NCBI GenBank assembly: GCA_947625985.1
Contig: CANQQF010000007.1
Location: 1 to 63,834, forward strand
DNA: 63,834 nt
DNA from: an uncultured Clostridia bacterium
GTDB taxonomy: Bacteria > Bacillota_A > Clostridia > TANB77 > CAG-508
Direction of reading: 5' to 3'
Made by a program: the position numbers and the translations under genes. The notes beneath the pieces were generated by a model. That model was not told the DNA's origin. It did no database searches and saw nothing but the letters and a program-made list of their open reading frames with translations. Every line of letters begins with the position of its first letter. The stretch's first letter is position 1. Positions 17,219 to 27,823 of this stretch are shown piece after piece.

Positions 17219-18244
17219 TCAACTTTTTAAATTTTGACGACGAAGTTGTCCACAAGCCGCTTCTATATCAGAACCTAATTCTCTACGTATTGTTGCAACT
17301 ATACCATGATCATTTAAATAATCTCTAAACTTCATAATATTTTCAATAGAAGACTTTGTGAAGTTCCCATTTTCTATTTTATTAATAGGAATTAAATTTA
17401 CATGACAATTCATTCCTCTTAACAATTTTACTAAACCTTTTGCATCTTCTAAATTATCATTATTTTCTTTTGCTAATGCATACTCAAAAGATATTCTTCT
17501 ATTTGTTTTTGCTATATAGTCTTTACATGCTTTAATCAATTCTTCAATTGGATATTTATTGTTTATTGGCATCATAGCACTTCTTTTATCATTTGATATA
17601 GCATGTAATGAAATTGAAAGTGTACATTGAATATTTTCTTCAGCTAGTTGATAAATTTTAGGAATAATACCACTTGTTGAAACACTTATATGGCGTGCTC
17701 CTATACTTATTCCTTTTTGATTATTTATAATTCTAATAGCATTTATTACATTTTCATAATTATCTAAAGGTTCTCCAATTCCCATAAAAACGACATTAGA
17801 AATTTTTAGTCCTGTATCACGTTCCACTGCAAGTATTTGTTCAACTATTTCTCCACTAGTTAAATTTCTAATAAACGGAATTCCTGTTGATGCACAAAAT
17901 TTACATCCCATTTTACAACCAACTTGACATGTAACACAAATTGTATTTCCATGATGATAGCTCATTAATACAGTTTCAATCGCATTACCATCTAATATAT
18001 CAAATAAGTATTTTTTTGTTCCATCACTTGCTTCTTGCTTTTTTATTATTTTAAATTCATTAAAAGTATAATTTTCCTTTAATTGTTTACGCAACTCTAA
18101 AGACAAATTTGTCATTTCATCAAAACTACTTACTCTGTCTTGATAAATCCATTTAAATACTTGTTCTGCTCTAAATGATTTTTGTCCTATTAATTCCATT
18201 TCTTCTTTCAATTGTGGCAAATCAAAATTTTTTATTTGTTTCAT
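17219..18244 (-). CDS. rlmN: Dual-specificity RNA methyltransferase RlmN
   Basis: Radical-SAM enzyme that methylates C2 of adenine 2503 in 23S rRNA and A37 of some tRNAs. The cluster motif CKMGCKFCASTG (CX3CX2C) and the SAM motif GIGEPLDNYENV are present, and the resolving cysteine lies near the C-terminus in EAACGQLRR. 341 aa, typical. It directly follows the DUF6320 gene. Confidence 0.96.
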   Translation of the reverse strand: MKQIKNFDLPQLKEEMELIGQKSFRAEQVFKWIYQDRVSSFDEMTNLSLELRKQLKENYTFNEFKIIKKQEASDGTKKYLFDILDGNAIETVLMSYHHGNTICVTCQVGCKMGCKFCASTGIPFIRNLTSGEIVEQILAVERDTGLKISNVVFMGIGEPLDNYENVINAIRIINNQKGISIGARHISVSTSGIIPKIYQLAEENIQCTLSISLHAISNDKRSAMMPINNKYPIEELIKACKDYIAKTNRRISFEYALAKENNDNLEDAKGLVKLLRGMNCHVNLIPINKIENGNFTKSSIENIMKFRDYLNDHGIVATIRRELGSDIEAACGQLRRQNLKS

Positions 18245-18254
18245 CTTATTCTCC

Positions 18255-18818
18255 TTACATATGAAATGTTTTAGCTACTTCACCAATTATCTCTCTTGCA
18301 CATAAACACATTGTTAATAAAAAATTTATTCCTGATATTCCTATTGCAACATATGACAAAATTTTAAATTGTATAATATTTTCATATATAAATAATATAG
18401 GAATCATACTAAATATTAATATTAAAAACTGATAAATTGCATATCTCATATATCGCCTACTACTAACTATTGTTAATACAAACATTGTAGCATTTGCAAT
18501 AATTATAATTATGGGAATAGCCAAACTAAGTGACCAATCTATTTTTCCCAAAAAATAATCTATTCCTATTGTAACTGCAGATATTGTAAGTGTTTGAATT
18601 AAAACATGTGCTGCTATATTTGTATTCTTATTTATAGAATACATTACCGTAATCCAAACATATACAATTCCTATAATACTAATTGCCGCCCATTGTACAT
18701 TAGGCGTAGTTAACTTATTTATTATTATTAAAATAATTGCTATTAAGATAGAGATACCTATCAATAATTTTAATAGTATCTTCTTTTTTTTAGCACTAAT
18801 CTTTTTTGGATATATCAT
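18255..18818 (-). CDS. DUF6320-like five- or six-helix membrane protein
   Basis: 187 aa, almost entirely membrane: about six hydrophobic helices (LLIGISILIAIILIII, IISIIGIVYVWITV, LAIPIIIIIANATMFVL and others) with a short lysine-rich N-terminus. It resembles DUF6320 proteins, which I recall beside alcohol-acetyltransferase-like genes. Its ATG overlaps the upstream acyltransferase gene by 23 bases, so it is translationally coupled to it. Function unknown. Confidence 0.7.
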   Translation of the reverse strand: MIYPKKISAKKKKILLKLLIGISILIAIILIIINKLTTPNVQWAAISIIGIVYVWITVMYSINKNTNIAAHVLIQTLTISAVTIGIDYFLGKIDWSLSLAIPIIIIIANATMFVLTIVSSRRYMRYAIYQFLILIFSMIPILFIYENIIQFKILSYVAIGISGINFLLTMCLCAREIIGEVAKTFHM

Positions 18819-20085
18819 CTAAAACACCATTACTTTCTATTTCGACTTCAATTCCTTGTTCTGTTAAAAATTTATAAAATGCTTTCTCTATTCTATTATC
18901 ATTTAAAATAGATGTGAATGTAAATACTAATTTATTTCCAAGCGTACATGAAGAACATTTTATCTTTTCAAATGGATCAGGAGATATTAGCATAACAAAA
19001 TAATCCAAATGTTCCTTATATTTTCCAATTATTCCGACTCTTCCAATATTTGAATATGTAATTGTTGTATATTTTCTAATTTCAATATAAGTTAATCGTA
19101 CAAATATCTTTTTTAAAAATAAAGGAATTATTTTTATTACTGGATTAATCCCTAATTTTACATTAGTTGACATTGTTTTATTAATTTCTTCTGGCGTTAA
19201 CCTTCTGTGGAAATCTTCTTTTACAAAATCTAGTATTTCATCAAATGTTTTTAAATTCTTTTCATATACTTCTAAAGTTATATATGAAAAAAAGTTTGAC
19301 ATAGTTTTTGACTGATAATATTTTCTTAAATTAACAGGTATACATAGCTTTATTGGTTTTTTTCCATTGTTTTTAATATAATTTTGAGTATAAATACTGT
19401 GTATTAATACTGCTGATAAATATTGGGTAACAGTTACTTCTTTTTCTTTGCATATTTTTTTCAATTGATCAAAATTTATTATTTGATGTATTACTGAAGT
19501 TGCATTTAAACTTATCTTTTTTCCTTTTAATTTATACGCTTTTTTTGAAGAAGCATTTGACTTTGCTTTTTTATCGTAATTACTTATATAACTATCTTCT
19601 GTTGTAATTTCTTCAACCTTTCTAGCTTTTCTTTCTTCTTCTTTAAATTCATCAGGATACATTAATTCTAAATAAGTATATATTATTTCTCTAAAAAACA
19701 CACTTGCACTATTACCATCAGCTAAAGAATGAAATACATCTATATTTATTTTATTTTTAAAATATGTGATTTTAAATTGATAATTATTATTTGTTTTTGG
19801 ATCTATGTATTTACATGGATATTCTTTTTCTTTTCTTATTACTGGATTTTTTCCATTATTTTCAAAATAATACCAAAAGAATCCCTGTTTCATTTTAACT
19901 TTGAATGAAGGATATTTTTTTAATGTTTTATTTACCGCTTGCACTAGTTTTTTTCTATTAACATTTTCTTTTAAAATTGCTGATAGCCTAAAAACTGAAC
20001 TATATTTTTTCCCTGCTGATATAGGAAATAATTTAGCTGAATTATCTAATCTTCTCCAATCTATCTCTCTTTTTTGTTTTTTCAT
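18796..20085 (-). CDS. Condensation-like (alcohol acetyltransferase-type) acyltransferase
   Basis: Predicted transferase of the chloramphenicol-acetyltransferase/condensation superfamily. The active-site motif FHSLADGNSA (HX3DG) lies near residue 118; a second conserved region ITYSNIGRVG corresponds to the DFGWG-like segment. 429 aa with no membrane helix or carrier domain, so it is not part of a peptide synthetase. It is flanked upstream by a membrane-anchored alpha/beta hydrolase (13 bases) and overlaps a DUF6320 membrane protein, suggesting one three-gene pathway for making and cleaving an ester or amide of a lipid or envelope compound. Confidence 0.75.
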   Translation of the reverse strand: MKKQKREIDWRRLDNSAKLFPISAGKKYSSVFRLSAILKENVNRKKLVQAVNKTLKKYPSFKVKMKQGFFWYYFENNGKNPVIRKEKEYPCKYIDPKTNNNYQFKITYFKNKINIDVFHSLADGNSASVFFREIIYTYLELMYPDEFKEEERKARKVEEITTEDSYISNYDKKAKSNASSKKAYKLKGKKISLNATSVIHQIINFDQLKKICKEKEVTVTQYLSAVLIHSIYTQNYIKNNGKKPIKLCIPVNLRKYYQSKTMSNFFSYITLEVYEKNLKTFDEILDFVKEDFHRRLTPEEINKTMSTNVKLGINPVIKIIPLFLKKIFVRLTYIEIRKYTTITYSNIGRVGIIGKYKEHLDYFVMLISPDPFEKIKCSSCTLGNKLVFTFTSILNDNRIEKAFYKFLTEQGIEVEIESNGVLDDISKKD

Positions 20086-20098
20086 TTTGGCTTCCTTT

Positions 20099-21007
20099 CT
20101 AATGATTTATTATTTCTAATAAATCATTATATCCTTGAGTTACTAATTCTTTCGAACTGTTTTCTACTATTATCCAATCATGCCCTGCCTTATCATATGT
20201 TTTAACTTCTATATCCTCTCCTACATTTTTAACTTTTTCTTCTAAAACATATACATCTGGATTCAAAATATCATATGTTCCTGTAAGTATCGTCACATTT
20301 TTTAGTTTTGAAACATCTCCATAAATTGGACTAACTAAATAGTTTTTTGATTGTACTTGTTTTGCATATATATCACCTGCTAATTTCAACATATCAATAC
20401 TTAAATCTTTATCATATTGTTGTTTTTCCTGGATTTTTTCATTGCTCATAGTTACATCCAACCATGGTGAAATTAATATAGTCTTTGATGGAACTTCAAC
20501 ATCTTCTCCGATTTTCTCTAGTAATCCTAAACTTATTCCACCTCCAGCAGAATCTCCCATAATAATCAAGTTGTCTCCACCGACTTTTTTTACTATTTCT
20601 TTGTATAAAGGTTCAACCATATTAAATACATCTTCATAATTATATCTTGGCGTAAGTGGATAATCTGGTATTATAGCTGTCATTCCAGTATCTTTAACTA
20701 TTTTTTCAATAAATTCCCAATGCTTTTCAGTCATTTCTGCTATATATGATCCTCCATGAAAAAATAGTATCTTTTTATCACTTTTAGCATTTTCTTTTGG
20801 TGTTACTACATATACTTTTTTATCACTATATTCTTCTGTTTCTATTTCACAATCATTTTGTATCTGCTCTGTTGGAGTTGCTATAAAATGTTTAATTTCT
20901 ATATATGCAAAACTAATACTTAGTAATCCCAAAAAAATCACTAGTATTATAATTATTACTTTAAGTTTAGTAATACTTCTTTTATTATTTGTTTCTTTGT
21001 TTTTCAT
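20099..21007 (-). CDS. Membrane-anchored alpha/beta hydrolase (esterase/lipase)
   Basis: Hormone-sensitive-lipase-type esterase. One N-terminal helix (VIIIILVIFLGLLSISFAYI) would place the catalytic domain outside the cell. The oxyanion motif FFHGGSY, nucleophile GDSAGGG, acid GTYDILNPD and histidine AGHDWI complete the triad. 302 aa. The start is supported by AAGGGGAAGTA. First gene of the hydrolase-acyltransferase-DUF6320 cassette. Confidence 0.85.
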   Translation of the reverse strand: MKNKETNNKRSITKLKVIIIILVIFLGLLSISFAYIEIKHFIATPTEQIQNDCEIETEEYSDKKVYVVTPKENAKSDKKILFFHGGSYIAEMTEKHWEFIEKIVKDTGMTAIIPDYPLTPRYNYEDVFNMVEPLYKEIVKKVGGDNLIIMGDSAGGGISLGLLEKIGEDVEVPSKTILISPWLDVTMSNEKIQEKQQYDKDLSIDMLKLAGDIYAKQVQSKNYLVSPIYGDVSKLKNVTILTGTYDILNPDVYVLEEKVKNVGEDIEVKTYDKAGHDWIIVENSSKELVTQGYNDLLEIINH

Positions 21008-21071
21008 TACTTCCCCTTATCAAAATTAAAACTATTACTAATATATCAGATTTTGTAATCACATACAATAA

Positions 21072-21152
21072 AAAATAATTGATTTTTAAAACTTTACTGT
21101 CACCAATTTAAATTGTTCAAACTGCTCTGCTTTAAAAACCAATTATTTTTTT
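21072..21152. terminator. Long inverted repeat after dnaJ
   Basis: An AAAAAATAATTG...TTTTTAAA arm at about 21072-21090 pairs, with one mismatch, with TTTAAAAACCAATTATTTTTT at 21131-21152. It ends the hrcA-grpE-dnaK-dnaJ transcript on the minus strand. Confidence 0.7.
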
Positions 21153-21157
21153 ATTAT

Positions 21158-22324
21158 TTATCCAAATATCCCACGTCTTTTTATTGGTGGTTGTTCATTC
21201 ATAGTTGCAGCTAATTTCATAAATAAATCACGTTGTTCTCTATTTAAACGTTTTGGAGTTTGAACTGTAACTGTAAAAATAAAATCTCCAACTGCTGATG
21301 AGTTTACACCTTTAAATCCTTTTCCTCTTAAAGTGAATTTAGTTCCTGTTTGTGTTCCATCTGGTATTTTATATTTTTCTTTTGTTCCATCAACTAATGG
21401 AATCTCTAATTCTCCACCTAGTGTTGCTTGTGTAATCGTAATTGGAACTTCACAATAAACATTATTTCCTTTTCTTGTATAAATGTTATGTCTTTTTAAT
21501 TTTAATGTTATATATAAGTCTCCTGTAGGTCCTCCTTTTTCTCCTGGTTCACCTTCACCACGTAGTACTACTGTTTGACCATCATCTATTCCTGCTGGAA
21601 TCTTGACTTTTATTTTTGGTTGTTTTCTTACTGTTCCTCTACCTTTACATTTATCACAAGGTTCTTTAATAATCTCTCCTGAGCCATGACAATTACTACA
21701 TGTTCTAGTGGTTTGAACTTGACCTAATATTGTATTTTGCACTTGTTGAACTTTTCCTGTTCCATTACACATTGTACATTTTGTTACTGATGTACCAGGT
21801 TTAGCTCCTTTTCCATCACACACCTCACACTTTTCATTTCTAGTAACTGTTACTTCCTTTTCTATACCTGAAAAAGCTTGTTCAAAAGTGATATCCATAC
21901 GCATATTTATATCTTCACCTTTGCGTGGTCCTTGAGTTCTTCTTGAACTTCTTCCAAAACCTCCCCCAAAGAAAGATGAAAAAATGTCACCTAGATCTCC
22001 GAAATCTCTAAAGCCATCAAATCCTGAACTAGTATAAGTGTAATAACCGTTTTGACCTCCAAATGGACCTCCGGCTCCACCTCCGAAACCTCCTTGTGGT
22101 CCATCAGGGCCAAATTGATCATACATTCTTCTTTTTTGAGGATCAGATAAAGTTTCATAAGCTTCATTAACTTCTTTAAATTTCTTTTCCGCTTCTTTTT
22201 TATTATCTAAATTTGCGTCAGGATGATATTTTTTGGCAAGTTTTCTATATGCTTTTTTTAATTGTTCATCAGTAGCATCTTTGCTAACTCCAAGAATTTC
22301 ATAATAATCTCTTTTATCTGCCAT
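21158..22324 (-). CDS. dnaJ: Chaperone DnaJ
   Basis: Hsp40 co-chaperone that stimulates DnaK ATPase and delivers substrates. J domain with HPD ([10 protein letters not shown]), Gly/Phe-rich linker, the four CXXCXGXG zinc repeats ([32 protein letters not shown]) and the C-terminal substrate-binding domain. 388 aa. Last gene of the heat-shock operon. Confidence 0.98.
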   Translation of the reverse strand: MADKRDYYEILGVSKDATDEQLKKAYRKLAKKYHPDANLDNKKEAEKKFKEVNEAYETLSDPQKRRMYDQFGPDGPQGGFGGGAGGPFGGQNGYYTYTSSGFDGFRDFGDLGDIFSSFFGGGFGRSSRRTQGPRKGEDINMRMDITFEQAFSGIEKEVTVTRNEKCEVCDGKGAKPGTSVTKCTMCNGTGKVQQVQNTILGQVQTTRTCSNCHGSGEIIKEPCDKCKGRGTVRKQPKIKVKIPAGIDDGQTVVLRGEGEPGEKGGPTGDLYITLKLKRHNIYTRKGNNVYCEVPITITQATLGGELEIPLVDGTKEKYKIPDGTQTGTKFTLRGKGFKGVNSSAVGDFIFTVTVQTPKRLNREQRDLFMKLAATMNEQPPIKRRGIFG

Positions 22325-22355
22325 TCATTCTCACTCTTTCATTAGAATTTATTAA

Positions 22356-24233
<1,878 letters not shown>

Positions 24234-24276
24234 TTAAATGTTTTTATTTTTTTAAAATTAATATCATTATATTATA

Positions 24277-24810
24277 CTAATTAGCTACAACAACCATTGA
24301 GTGCCTAATAACTTTAGTTCCTATCTTGTAGCCTTTCCTATATTCGTTGGCAATTTCTTTTTCACCTAAATTTGGATCCTGTATACTACTTACTGCCTCA
24401 TGTAACTCAGGGTCAAAAGTTTCTCCAACAGTTTTTATCTCTTCTACACCTTTTGATATTAATACATCTTTAAATTGTTTCAATACTAATTCTACCCCTT
24501 TTTTGTATTCTTCATCTTTTGTTTCTGCTTTTGCTGCATTTTCTAAGTTGTCAATTACTGGAAGTAATTGTTCAACAACATCTGCCAATATTGAATTGTA
24601 TAACATTGTTCTTTCTTTCTGACTTCTTTTTTTATGATTTTCAAATTCTGCTAAAACTCTTTTATATCTGTCTGTCACATCTTCAAGTTCTAATTTTGTT
24701 TGCTCAAGTATATCTTCTTCCTCATTAAGAGTTTCTTGTTCTTGTTCTTGCTCTTGCTCTTCTTCTTGAACATTTTTTTCTAACTTTTCACTATTCTCTT
24801 CCATAAACAT
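24277..24810 (-). CDS. grpE: Nucleotide exchange factor GrpE
   Basis: Releases ADP from DnaK. Long N-terminal coiled coil with a Glu/Gln repeat (EEEQEQEQEQE), central YKRVLAEFENHKKRSQ and the C-terminal beta domain with GVEEIKTVGETFDPELHEAV and GYKIGTKVIRHSMV. 177 aa. It begins 7 bases after hrcA. Confidence 0.97.
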   Translation of the reverse strand: MFMEENSEKLEKNVQEEEQEQEQEQETLNEEEDILEQTKLELEDVTDRYKRVLAEFENHKKRSQKERTMLYNSILADVVEQLLPVIDNLENAAKAETKDEEYKKGVELVLKQFKDVLISKGVEEIKTVGETFDPELHEAVSSIQDPNLGEKEIANEYRKGYKIGTKVIRHSMVVVAN

Positions 24811-24817
24811 TTCCTTT

Positions 24818-25822
24818 CTATAAATCTTTTAATTTTTTATTTATATATTTCATAACTGAGATAACTTTAGAATAATCCATCCTCTTAGGTCCTATAATTC
24901 CAATCGTACCCATATCTTTATCTCCAATTTTATGTTTAAATGTTACAATACTAAAATCTTTTAATTCCTCTTTTTGATTTTCTTCACCAATATAAACATT
25001 TATATCTTCTGCTAATCCTGATTCCAAAACATCTTCAACTAATTCTTTTTGGTCTAATATGTTGATAAAGTTCTTAGCAACTTCTAAGCTGTTGAATTCT
25101 GGTAAATCAAATGCATTATTTGCTCCTTTTAAATATAATTGCTCATCTTGTTTTAATACTTTTTTTATTTGTTCTATTATTGGTTTTATAACTTTTACAC
25201 TATAAGTCATTTCATCATATAAATATTCTTCTAAAGGTCTATCAATCGTTTCTAGTGGCTGATTTTTAAGTTTTTGATTAAACATATAATTTATTGTCTC
25301 CACTTGTTTTTCATTGATATCCTCTTCAAATTTTATTATTGTTTCTTTAATCATTTCTGTATTTGTTATAATTATTGCGAGCATCATTCTTGAATTGATT
25401 AAAACAAATTTTAATTCTTTTATAAGCTGAGTTTTTGTTTTAGGTCCTATAGAAACTGTTGTATAATGAGTTACTTCCGAAATTGTGCTAGCTGCTATTT
25501 TTGTTAAATCTTCAATTTCATTTACTTTTGTTTCTAATTTTTCACTTATATATTTTACTTCTTCAACACTTATATCGTCATCTTTTAACAATTCATCAAC
25601 ATAGTATCTATATCCTTTCTCTGAAGGTATTCTTCCTGAAGATGTATGTGTTTTTTCTAAATAACCTATTTTTTCTAATTCTGCCATTTCATTTCTAATT
25701 GTTGCACTACTATATTGTAAATCTTCTTTTTCTATTAATGCTTTTGAACTTACTGGTTCAGCTGTGTTGACATATTCTTCTACAATTGCTTGCAAAACTC
25801 TTTTTTTTCTGTCATTTAACAA
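24818..25822 (-). CDS. hrcA: Heat-inducible repressor HrcA
   Basis: Represses the heat-shock operon by binding CIRCE. N-terminal winged helix (RKKRVLQAIVEEYV, SSATIRNEMAELEKIGYLEKTHTSSGRIPS) and a GAF-like regulatory part. The start is TTG 25822, giving MLNDRKKRVLQ: AGAGGTGAT stands just upstream and the promoter lies at 25875-25903, so the longer frame up to 25903 would begin upstream of the transcription start. 334 aa. Autoregulated through the two CIRCE elements. Confidence 0.96.
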   Translation of the reverse strand: MLNDRKKRVLQAIVEEYVNTAEPVSSKALIEKEDLQYSSATIRNEMAELEKIGYLEKTHTSSGRIPSEKGYRYYVDELLKDDDISVEEVKYISEKLETKVNEIEDLTKIAASTISEVTHYTTVSIGPKTKTQLIKELKFVLINSRMMLAIIITNTEMIKETIIKFEEDINEKQVETINYMFNQKLKNQPLETIDRPLEEYLYDEMTYSVKVIKPIIEQIKKVLKQDEQLYLKGANNAFDLPEFNSLEVAKNFINILDQKELVEDVLESGLAEDINVYIGEENQKEELKDFSIVTFKHKIGDKDMGTIGIIGPKRMDYSKVISVMKYINKKLKDL

Positions 25823-25836
25823 CTTTATCACCTCTT

Positions 25837-25863
25837 TTAGCACTCTTGTTGTTCGTTTGCTAA
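25837..25863 (-). promoter_or_regulatory. CIRCE operator 1 (proximal)
   Basis: TTAGCACTC, 9-base spacer, GTTTGCTAA: one arm is the exact CIRCE half-site and the other has degenerate positions. It lies between the transcription start and the hrcA start codon. Confidence 0.85.
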
Positions 25864-25874
25864 TTTCTCTACAT

Positions 25875-25903
25875 ATGATATATATTTTTTTAGCACTTGT
25901 CAA
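25875..25903 (-). promoter_or_regulatory. Sigma-A promoter of hrcA operon
   Basis: Minus strand TTGACA (25898-25903), 17-base spacer, TATCAT (25875-25880). Confidence 0.8.
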
Positions 25904-25916
25904 TAGTTTGTGCTAA
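25890..25916 (-). promoter_or_regulatory. CIRCE operator 2 (overlaps the -35 box)
   Basis: TTAGCACTT, 9-base spacer, TTGTGCTAA; 9-9-9 geometry with the same inner core. Its spacer contains the TTGACA -35 box, so HrcA bound here would block RNA polymerase directly. Confidence 0.75.
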
Positions 25917-25975
25917 TTTTTTTGTGAATTTTCTGTGAAATATTAATTTTCCTTATTTATCTAATAACTTTACCT

Positions 25976-26101
25976 CTATTTCATTCCCTCATTTTGCCTT
26001 ATATATTCACTGTTTATATTTTGTTTTATTCCATCTTCTAAATTTTCTTCTGTCTCACTTGCTAAATTTTGTACTATAGTACTTTTATTTTCTTCCTTAC
26101 C
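25976..26101 (-). other. Possible gene remnant in the hrcA upstream region
   Basis: The gene-free stretch 25917-26235 holds an open frame of 41 codons with no start codon, bounded upstream by TAA. It encodes a charged sequence (SETEENLEDGIKQNI, NSEYIRQNEGMK) that looks coding by composition. It may be the decayed C-terminus of a lost gene; the rest of the region is AT-rich with nothing else visible. Confidence 0.3.
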
Positions 26102-26235
26102 TTATTTATTATTTTTTATTTTTTTAAATTATTAATTTATTTTTCCATTTTTTTACATATTATTTTTATCATATTTCATCTGTAATTATATTGATTTCAA
26201 CTATTTTCGACATAAAATTTATTTTAATTTTTCTA

Positions 26236-26264
26236 TTGACAAGTTTAAATTTTTAGATTATATT
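26236..26264 (+). promoter_or_regulatory. Promoter of LytTR/GHKL pair
   Basis: TTGACA (26236-26241), 17-base spacer, TATATT (26259-26264). The leader to the ATG at 26346 is about 75 bases and ends with AAGGAGATTACCAA. Confidence 0.8.
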
Positions 26265-26345
26265 GGAAAGCGTGCTGAAAAAAAATTGTTTTATATTTTC
26301 CTTTGTCGAAAGATAAAGTTTAATGTCTAAAAAGGAGATTACCAA

Positions 26346-27059
26346 ATGATAAATATTGTTTTATGTGATGATAATTTAAATTTACTAGATAAACTATCTA
26401 AAATGTTAGAAAAAATCTTTTTCAAAAACTCTTATGATGCAAAAATTGTTTTTCAATCTAATAATAAACAAAAAATTTTAGATTTTATAGAAAACAATAC
26501 AGTCGATGTTTTATTTTTGGATATTGATTTAAAATCAAATGATTCTGGCTTTGATATTGCAGAGGCTGTAAGAAAGAAGAATAAGAATATATACATTATT
26601 TTTTTGTCAGGTCATTTAGAATATGTTATGGTTGCGTATAAATACAAAACTTTTGACTTTTTGGCAAAACCAATAACTGTTGCTAGATTAGAAGATACTG
26701 TTAGACGTCTTTTTGAAGATATTAACGGATTACCTAAAAAATATATAAAAATAGATAACAAAAATACAATTATTGATGAAAATAGTGTCGAATGTATTAG
26801 ACGTGATGGTATGAAACTTGTTTTTCATTCAGAAAACAAGGACTACGAAACCTACAGTTCTTTTAATAAAATTATAAATTCTTTGCCTAATAATTTTGTT
26901 AGATGTCATAAATCTTTTATTGTGAATATAAATTTAATAAAAGATGTAGACCCTGTTATAAACAAAATTTCATTTTCTGATAATTTTACCTGTGATATAG
27001 GTCCAAAATTTAAAAAACAATTTATGGAGGTTTTAAGTAATTATGGGAATATTAACTAA
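26346..27059 (+). CDS. LytTR-family response regulator
   Basis: AgrA/ComE-type response regulator. Receiver domain with acidic pair CDDN, phosphorylation site FLDIDL near residue 58, T/S in IFLSGH and K in FLAKPI; then a LytTR DNA-binding domain (about 130-235) with YETYSSFNKIINSLPNNFVRCHKSFIVN. 237 aa. Its last 17 bases overlap the start of the kinase gene. The regulated genes are not evident: the flanking gene is carB on the other strand. Confidence 0.9.
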   Translation: MINIVLCDDNLNLLDKLSKMLEKIFFKNSYDAKIVFQSNNKQKILDFIENNTVDVLFLDIDLKSNDSGFDIAEAVRKKNKNIYIIFLSGHLEYVMVAYKYKTFDFLAKPITVARLEDTVRRLFEDINGLPKKYIKIDNKNTIIDENSVECIRRDGMKLVFHSENKDYETYSSFNKIINSLPNNFVRCHKSFIVNINLIKDVDPVINKISFSDNFTCDIGPKFKKQFMEVLSNYGNIN

Positions 27060-27792
27060 TTTTTATATAGATACAAGTATACTCGCTTTTATGGCTCTTC
27101 TTGCACTATATATTTCAAATTCTATAAAATTAAAAAATACAGTGAAAAAGTTAAAAAGTTCTGAAGAATATAACAAAACACTTCAAAATATTCAGGATGA
27201 TGTACGTTGCTTTAAACATGATTTTGATAATATGGTTACTACAATTGGAGGATATGTGAATTCAAACGATATGCAAGGATTAAAAGAATATTATGATCAT
27301 CTTGAAACTGATTGCAAAAATGTAAACAACTTGTATATGTTAAATCCAAAAATCATAAATAATCCGGGCATATACAGTTTACTTTCTAACAAATATATTA
27401 AAGCTGAAAAAGCAAATATAAAAATGACTTTTGAAATCTTATTAGATGTAAATGATATTCATATAAATACTTATGAATTCACTAGAATTTTAGGAATATT
27501 ATTAGATAACGCTATTGAAGCTGCTAGTAAAACTAAAGACAAACTTTTTAATATCTGTTTTAGAAATGAAGCAACTAAAAAAAGACATTTAGTTATTATA
27601 GAAAATAGTTATAATAATAAAGATGTCAATATTGATACTATTTTTGAGAAAAATAAAACTGATAAAGAAAATCATAGTGGTTTAGGATTATTTGAAGTTA
27701 GAAAAATCTTAAATAAAAATAGTAATTTAAATTTATACACCTCTAAAGATGAAGATTTATTTAAACAACAACTAGAAATTTATTATTGCTAA
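27043..27792 (+). CDS. GHKL sensor kinase with one membrane helix
   Basis: AgrC-like histidine kinase core: a single N-terminal helix (DTSILAFMALLALYISNSI), a short coiled coil, the H-box FKHDFDNMV with the phosphorylated histidine, N-box DNAIEAA and G-box SGLGLFEVRKI. 249 aa; the usual five to seven helix sensor module of AgrC (about 200 residues) is absent, so the signal may be intracellular or come from a partner protein. Translation is coupled to the regulator. No agrB or agrD gene is nearby. Confidence 0.88.
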   Translation: MGILTNFYIDTSILAFMALLALYISNSIKLKNTVKKLKSSEEYNKTLQNIQDDVRCFKHDFDNMVTTIGGYVNSNDMQGLKEYYDHLETDCKNVNNLYMLNPKIINNPGIYSLLSNKYIKAEKANIKMTFEILLDVNDIHINTYEFTRILGILLDNAIEAASKTKDKLFNICFRNEATKKRHLVIIENSYNNKDVNIDTIFEKNKTDKENHSGLGLFEVRKILNKNSNLNLYTSKDEDLFKQQLEIYYC

Positions 27793-27802
27793 AAATGACA
27801 AA

Positions 27803-27823
27803 GACGAAGCTTTATGCTTCGTC
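27803..27823 (-). terminator. Hairpin over the carB stop codon
   Basis: GACGAAGC and GCTTCGTC with a 5-base loop; the carB stop (27812-27814) lies in the loop. On the minus strand it is followed by a T-rich stretch, so it probably ends carAB; it may also act on the convergent kinase transcript. Confidence 0.65.

Noticed and set aside
25823..25903. N-terminal extension of HrcA
   Set aside because: It would begin at the -35 box, upstream of the transcription start; the TTG at 25822 has AGAGGTGAT and matches the family's N-terminus.
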